Under the pieces are notes generated by a model. That model saw nothing but the letters and a program-made list of their open reading frames with translations. It was not told the origin of the DNA and did not search any database. Made by a program: the position numbers and the translations under genes. A stretch of 64,000 nt of DNA, from NCBI GenBank assembly GCA_025354885.1, contig JANXLY010000058.1:1-64000 (forward strand). The letters run 5' to 3'. Each line of letters starts with the position of its first letter. Within the stretch, counting starts at the first letter, position 1. Positions 59,957 through 64,000 of the stretch are shown piece after piece. The DNA is from Acidobacteriota bacterium (GTDB lineage: Bacteria; Acidobacteriota; Terriglobia; Bryobacterales; Bryobacteraceae).

Positions 59957-60648
59957 AACGGCAGGCGAGGCTCGTTGAGATCTTCGATCTGGGGCCTGGA
60001 ATCCGGCACTTCCGATTTGAGTTCCCGGACGTCGAAAACTTTGAATTCATTCCGGGGCAGTGGGTCTCGATGACAGAGACGGTTGACGGCAAAAAAGTGA
60101 CGCGGGCTTATTCGATCGCCTCGCTTCCGCATGCGAATCAATTTGAAATCTGCCTGAACAAGGTCGAAGACGGCATGTTCACTCCCTACTTGTTCTCCTT
60201 GAAGCCAGGCGACAGTGTGCCAACCAAAGGGCCTGTCGGGTCGTTTACCCTGCGAGCGAAAGACCGGGAGGCTATCTTCGTTGCTACCGGCACGGGGGTG
60301 GTTCCGTATCGACCGATGCTCGCTCAGGCTGGTTACCTCGAGCAGGGAAGTCCAACGACTTTAATCTTTGGGGCGCGTTATGCGGAGGGGCTGATGTTTC
60401 GCGACGAGTTTGAAGTTCTCGCGCAACGACATTCGAATTTTAAGTTCCTGCCGACGGTCACACGTCCGCCAGAAGGCTGGGCAGGTCGTAGCGGTAGAGT
60501 GCAACCCTTACTTTGGGACGTATTGGGGGAGCGGACGGATGTGGACGTTTACGTTTGCGGGCTGAAGGAAATGGTAGAGAACGTGCGCGATGAACTCAAA
60601 GCACGAGGCTTGGATCGCAAGCAGATCATTGTTGAGAAATACGATTAA
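59944..60648 (+). CDS. ferredoxin/flavodoxin-NADP reductase-like oxidoreductase
   Basis: The 234 aa product has an FAD domain with RAYSIAS (the R-x-Y-S flavin motif), followed by VPTKGPVGSFTLR. The NAD(P) domain has FVATGTGVVPYRPML and a CGLKEMVENVRDEL end. It lacks the 2Fe-2S domain, so it receives electrons from or gives them to a separate carrier. The start overlaps the cbiX end by 13 bases. Confidence 0.88.
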   Translation: MALIERQARLVEIFDLGPGIRHFRFEFPDVENFEFIPGQWVSMTETVDGKKVTRAYSIASLPHANQFEICLNKVEDGMFTPYLFSLKPGDSVPTKGPVGSFTLRAKDREAIFVATGTGVVPYRPMLAQAGYLEQGSPTTLIFGARYAEGLMFRDEFEVLAQRHSNFKFLPTVTRPPEGWAGRSGRVQPLLWDVLGERTDVDVYVCGLKEMVENVRDELKARGLDRKQIIVEKYD

Positions 60649-60656
60649 TCACACAA

Positions 60657-60899
60657 ATGGAACTAAGTGGAACCCGAATTGTCACTCTGGTGTTGTTGGA
60701 TCTGGTCATCTTTGGAATCGTGACTTTTGTCATGCTGCAGTGGATGCCCAGGCCGCTGAAGCCCGTAGACTATCTGCTTGCTGGCGGGGTAGGAACGCTG
60801 GTGAGCTTGTTGGGCGTTTGGCTGCTTGTCTGGCGCGAGGCTCCCAATCGATCGGAAATGCTGTTCAAGCGACGTGCGAAAAAGGTGGATGAGGAATGA
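60657..60899 (+). CDS. small two-helix membrane protein
   Basis: The 80 aa product has two hydrophobic helices (about 6-26 and 38-58; LVLLDLVIFGIVTFVMLQWM and LLAGGVGTLVSLLGVWLLVW). A charged C-terminus follows (KRRAKKVDEE). No family is recognised. The stop overlaps the cyclase ATG by four bases, so the two are coupled. Confidence 0.6.
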   Translation: MELSGTRIVTLVLLDLVIFGIVTFVMLQWMPRPLKPVDYLLAGGVGTLVSLLGVWLLVWREAPNRSEMLFKRRAKKVDEE

Positions 60900-61534
60900 G
60901 CTGGATTTACTGGGATGTGAGCGTTGCTTTGAAAGATGGTATGGCCTGTTGGCCTGGCGATCCTGCGCCACGCATCGAGCAGGTTGCTTTTATGGATCAG
61001 GGCTCAGTCTGCAACGTTACGAAGCTACACATGAGCGCGCACACTGCGACCCATATGGATGCTCCGCGACACTTCATCAACGAGGGAGTTGGCATTGACC
61101 AAATGCCGTTCGATTCGGTGATCGGGAAGGCGCGGGTGGTGGAGATTCATGACCCGGTGGCGATTCGACGGGCGGAACTCGAAGGGTTGGACTTGAAAGC
61201 GGGAGAGCGGATCCTCTTCAAAACCCGCAACTCAAGCTATGCGTGGGAGCAGCCCGAGTTTTTCAAAGACTTCGTTTATATTGCTGACGAAGGGGCGCAG
61301 TATCTGGTGGAGCGGGGCGTGAAGACGGTGGGGGTGGATTATCTATCGATCGGCGGCTTCTATCACGACACAGTAGAGACGCATGTGACGATCCTTGGGG
61401 CGGGGATTGCCGTTATCGAGGGGCTGAATCTGAGTGAAGTGGAAGCCGGCGAATACGAACTGATTTGTCTGCCTCTAAAGATTGCGGGCGCCGATGGGGC
61501 GCCCGCTCGTGTCGTATTAAGAAGACCAGTCTAG
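60896..61534 (+). CDS. cyclase family / kynurenine formamidase-like hydrolase
   Basis: The 212 aa product has the KynB-type metal site SAHTATHMDAPRHF, a WPGDP motif near residue 20, and VGVDYLSIGGF plus HVTILGAGIAVIEGL. The family hydrolyses N-formylkynurenine or other cyclic and aryl amides using zinc or manganese. Other tryptophan-degradation genes are absent here, so the substrate is open. It converges with the aldo/keto reductase, whose stop codon overlaps on the other strand (CTAG). Confidence 0.85.
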   Translation: MSWIYWDVSVALKDGMACWPGDPAPRIEQVAFMDQGSVCNVTKLHMSAHTATHMDAPRHFINEGVGIDQMPFDSVIGKARVVEIHDPVAIRRAELEGLDLKAGERILFKTRNSSYAWEQPEFFKDFVYIADEGAQYLVERGVKTVGVDYLSIGGFYHDTVETHVTILGAGIAVIEGLNLSEVEAGEYELICLPLKIAGADGAPARVVLRRPV

Positions 61535-62496
61535 GCGACTTCGCCGTCGCGGTGGACGCGATGACGCATCGCGGTGGATTCCTTCCTCTTGTAGGTCTCA
61601 ATCTTGGAGCCGTGCGGGCCCTTTGAGGTGCGGTCGAGGATGGACGACATCTCGGCTGGGGACATCTTCTTGAGTGTCTTGAGCACGGCGATGTTTTGTT
61701 CAAGCTGATCGACGGACTCGACTCCAGATACGAGCGTGTTCGGGTTTTGTGTCCAGGCGAAGCGGAGGCATTCTTCGATTGTGGCGATGCGCATCTTTCC
61801 GATGCCGCCCATGGCGTTCGACTTCATACCGATCAGGCCGAGGCCGCGCTCACGCACCTTTGGGTGAACGTTCTGGATGAAGCTCAGGTAGTGTGGGTCG
61901 ATCAGATTGACAGGGCACTGGACGGTTTCCCAGCCGGAGTAACCTTCAAGCAGCTTCAAATGGGTTTTGGGATCAGCATGTCCGGTGAAGCCGATGTGGC
62001 GAACCTTGCCCTGTTCCTTGGCTTTGACAAAGGCTTCAAGCGAACCATTGGGTCCGAAAATCTTTTCGACTTCGTCGAGGGTGACTACTTCGTGGCACTG
62101 CCAAAGATCGAGATAGTCGGTCTTCATGCGCTTCAGGGTGTTCTCAAGCTGGAGCATGGCCCCATCGCGGTCGCGTTTTTCGGCCTTCGACATGAGGAGG
62201 ACCCTTTGACGGAGGCTGGGAGAATCTCCAAAGGCCTTGCCATAAGTGACGTCGCTTTCACCGCCATGATACTTGGCGGCGCTGTCGAAAAAGTTGACTC
62301 CGAGTTCAAGGGCCCGGTTGATGATGCGGACGCCGGAGATCTCGCCACCGACACGCATGTGATAACCGCCAAGACAGAACTTGGAGACCTTGAGTTGCGA
62401 CTTTCCGAGGATATCCATCGGCATGGGCATTTGCGCGAGGGCAGCGGAGGAGATGCCGAGTGCGGCAGTGCTCTGGATGAATTTGCGGCGTTGCAT
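61531..62496 (-). CDS. Tat-exported aldo/keto reductase
   Basis: With the start at ATG 62496 (MQRRKFIQSTAALGISSAALA, a twin-arginine signal) the product is about 321 aa. The AKR fold includes SKFCLGGYHMRVGGEISG, ALELGVNFFDSAAKYHGGESDVTYG (Asp and Tyr of the active site), LLMSKAEKRDRDGAM (Lys), MKTDYLDLWQCHEV (His) and KVRHIGFTGHADP. Such Tat-linked AKRs are common in acidobacteria. The track start at 62634 overlaps the lipoprotein gene and is rejected. Confidence 0.88.
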   Translation of the reverse strand: MQRRKFIQSTAALGISSAALAQMPMPMDILGKSQLKVSKFCLGGYHMRVGGEISGVRIINRALELGVNFFDSAAKYHGGESDVTYGKAFGDSPSLRQRVLLMSKAEKRDRDGAMLQLENTLKRMKTDYLDLWQCHEVVTLDEVEKIFGPNGSLEAFVKAKEQGKVRHIGFTGHADPKTHLKLLEGYSGWETVQCPVNLIDPHYLSFIQNVHPKVRERGLGLIGMKSNAMGGIGKMRIATIEECLRFAWTQNPNTLVSGVESVDQLEQNIAVLKTLKKMSPAEMSSILDRTSKGPHGSKIETYKRKESTAMRHRVHRDGEVA

Positions 62497-62509
62497 AGTG
62501 CGATTGTAT

Positions 62510-63700
62510 CTAGTCCTGGCCAGGGAAGAGTTTGCGCAGGCGGTCGAAGAGGCTGGTGTCGGTGTTGGGAGGGAGGGGGGCTTTGGTACTGACGGGCGGT
62601 GCGTCGGAAGGCAGATTGTAGGGCTGCTTGCCAAGCGATTTTACGCGGGTACCGTCGAAAGCGTAGGCCTTGAGCCAGAGCTTGCCGGAATCGTCTTCGA
62701 CGATGATGCGGAATTCAGGAGCACTCACCAAGACAGGGAAGAATCCACGGATGTTTCGTTCGCGGTAGGCGGTTTCGTAACGGTGGCGGCGAGGGTTGTA
62801 GGTGAAGAGGCGGAGGCCGTCAAATTCGAAGGGCGCGTTTTTTTGACTTTGAGTGGTCCAGAGGTAATGGTTGTGGACCTTGCCGTCGTCGTGGACTTCG
62901 CCCATGGGAAAGTAAGCAGTGATACGCTTGCCTTCGGCGTACTGTGCGACGTCATCGGGGACTTCAAGGAAAATTGCATTACTGACGGCCCAGCCCACGC
63001 GCCCATCTTTGTTGCGGACGAGCGCGAGGTCGTCCATCGGTTTTGAGGGAACGGGTTTGGAGTCGGCACTTGAAGCTTCGCTTGCACTGCGGGACAGCTC
63101 AAGCCAATTGTCGGGGAGCTTGGGGGCGGCAGGCGAGGGTGGAGGCGTGATCGCAGGCTCTTTTTTTTGGCGCTTCTTTTTTGCTATGACCTTTGGTGTG
63201 TCGTCATCGATCTCAATCGTTTCGCCCTGATAGGGGACTCGAAGGACAACCCTGTGGCCGATGATGTCGAAGTGTTCCTTCTCCTGGATCTGGAGGAAGG
63301 TGGGCGAAGAACGATTGGGGTCCGTGTGTATGTTGAGGGTGTCGAAGACGGTGGCGCGGCCCATACTTGGGGAGTCTTTGTAGCGCTTGGCCAACTCGTC
63401 GAGTTGCTCCATCTGTTTGGCGCTGATGAGGAGGCGGATGTCGACCCAGCCGATAAGCTGAGTCTTGGTGCGGACTTGAAGGTAGCGGCGGCGACGGTCG
63501 AGGATATCGAGCCTTTCACCGTGCTGCACAGTTGCGATGACAGGAGAACGGAGAGAGACGTCCTGACGAAGGGGGAGTTGATTGGGGCCAGCAAAGGCTT
63601 CGCCGATGACACGATAAACCGGAGCCTCCTTCTGCTTCTGGCAGGAAAGGAGGCCGGAGAGGAAAGCGATGCTAAGGAGTGCAAACAGCCGGACTAGCAT
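62510..63700 (-). CDS. lipoprotein with N-terminal SH3-like domains
   Basis: The 396 aa product has a lipoprotein signal with lipobox FLSGLLSCQKQ (Cys ~20). An SH3b-like repeat follows at about 35-90 (LRQDVSLRSPVIATVQHGERLDILDRR), with a second similar region at about 120-155 (TVFDTLNIHTDPNRSSPTFLQIQEKEHFDI). A Lys/Pro-rich linker and a C-terminal domain of unknown fold complete it. It probably binds the cell wall from the membrane. No enzyme motif is visible. Confidence 0.75.
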   Translation of the reverse strand: MLVRLFALLSIAFLSGLLSCQKQKEAPVYRVIGEAFAGPNQLPLRQDVSLRSPVIATVQHGERLDILDRRRRYLQVRTKTQLIGWVDIRLLISAKQMEQLDELAKRYKDSPSMGRATVFDTLNIHTDPNRSSPTFLQIQEKEHFDIIGHRVVLRVPYQGETIEIDDDTPKVIAKKKRQKKEPAITPPPSPAAPKLPDNWLELSRSASEASSADSKPVPSKPMDDLALVRNKDGRVGWAVSNAIFLEVPDDVAQYAEGKRITAYFPMGEVHDDGKVHNHYLWTTQSQKNAPFEFDGLRLFTYNPRRHRYETAYRERNIRGFFPVLVSAPEFRIIVEDDSGKLWLKAYAFDGTRVKSLGKQPYNLPSDAPPVSTKAPLPPNTDTSLFDRLRKLFPGQD

Positions 63701-63724
63701 TTGGATGGGCTAGAACCAGTGTAG

Positions 63725-64000
63725 TTAGACTGCCTGGGCGATTTCGAGCAAAGAATCTTCAAACGAGTAATCTGTTCGCTTGCGCTTGACGGCGTTGCGA
63801 AGATACCAACGGTAAGTTTCCTTGAGGCCGGTGGCGAAGTCGCGCGGTTTGAGCTTGAGCATGCGCTGGGCCTTGTTGGTGACCATGGTGATCGGGGCGA
63901 CATCGAAGTAGTAGCCGAAGTAGAGCTGCGGACCCATGGGGTGGCCGCCGGCGAGCGCGATCTGGCGGCGAGGCACGCGGATAATCTGCGGCTTTTTGCC
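63725..64000 (-). CDS. C-terminal part of an NAD-dependent sugar epimerase/dehydratase (runs off the window)
   Basis: The frame is open to the right edge and reads KKPQIIRVPRRQIALAGGH, MGPQLYFGYYFDVAPITMVTNKAQRMLKLKPRDFATGLKETYRWYLRN before the stop. The order of a Pro-x-x-Pro-like basic loop, a TNKAQRML helix start and GL.ET..WY is the C-terminal end of extended-type SDR epimerases. The NAD-binding half lies beyond the window. About 90 residues are present. Confidence 0.75.
   Translation of the reverse strand, partial: GKKPQIIRVPRRQIALAGGHPMGPQLYFGYYFDVAPITMVTNKAQRMLKLKPRDFATGLKETYRWYLRNAVKRKRTDYSFEDSLLEIAQAV

Noticed and set aside
1-64000. tRNA genes, rRNA genes, CRISPR arrays or prophage genes
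   Set aside because: No cloverleaf-like T-loop sequence, regularly spaced repeat array, cas gene or phage structural gene was found on reading through.

Overview
The window reads as a metagenome-style contig from an Acidobacteriota bacterium of the Solibacter/Bryobacter type. The main evidence is the secreted propeller protein at 55.1-58.2 kb, whose C-terminus I recognise as the 'Solibacter' C-terminal domain. Two PEP-CTERM proteins, an anti-sigma factor with HEAT repeats and a two-domain PDZ protein behind an ECF sigma gene fit the same assignment. The first ~2.7 kb looks foreign. It is more GC-rich, and its SNF2 helicase and ChaN-like lipoprotein look proteobacterial. It ends at about 2717 in a junction that cuts two unrelated genes at once, so it is probably an assembly chimera or a recombination scar.

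Layout: (1) 0-2.7 kb, foreign block (membrane protein, ChaN-like lipoprotein, 3' part of an SNF2 helicase). (2) 2.7-7.3 kb, housekeeping genes: rlmI-like methyltransferase, dtd, malQ (696 aa, no in-frame ATG for over 300 codons, probable CTG start) and a lone nuoB. (3) 7.3-24.9 kb, flagellar island: flaG-fliS on +; flgF-flgG-flgA-flgH-flgI-flgJ on -; fliK-flgD-flgE-fliN-fliO-fliP-fliQ-fliR-flhB-flhA-flhF-fliA-fliY-like-DUF2802-like on +. Promoter-like sites suggest a sigma54 to sigma28 hierarchy: two divergent sigma54-like sites between flgF and fliK, and sigma28-like sites before flaG and fliS. Motor, filament, C-ring fliM/fliG and early basal-body genes are not in the window. (4) 24.9-29.3 kb, ECF sigma / HEAT anti-sigma / PDZ operon and rpsA. 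(5) 29.3-36.6 kb, PLP enzyme, two-component system, AlkZ-like protein, a coupled AAA-ATPase/TPR pair (the best candidate for an undescribed system) and a fatty-acid desaturase. (6) 36.7-44.3 kb, PEP-CTERM proteins, MFS transporter, sigma factor with a CxxCH protein, secreted mutarotase-like protein, and an AtzG-like/amidase pair; several short intergenic stretches here carry perfect palindromes. (7) 44.4-58.9 kb, a tad-type pilus/secretion locus headed by a LuxR-type regulator whose ribosome binding site lies in a perfect inverted repeat. It holds cpaA, cpaB, cpaC, cpaE, cpaF, tadB and tadC, a 31-codon membrane mini-gene, the large propeller protein and a beta-barrel, but no recognisable Flp pilin. 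(8) 58.9-64 kb, small metabolic genes (CbiX-like, ferredoxin reductase-like, cyclase, aldo/keto reductase), an SH3 lipoprotein and the end of an epimerase.

In the flagellar island, FlgF/G form the rod, FlgA/H/I the P and L rings, FlgD/E/FliK the hook, FliO/P/Q/R-FlhA/B the export gate, and FlhF and FliA provide positioning and late-gene transcription. In the tad locus, CpaF powers TadB/TadC, CpaA processes prepilins, CpaC with CpaB forms the outer-membrane channel, and CpaE localises the machine. All assignments are from reading the translations. No searches were run.
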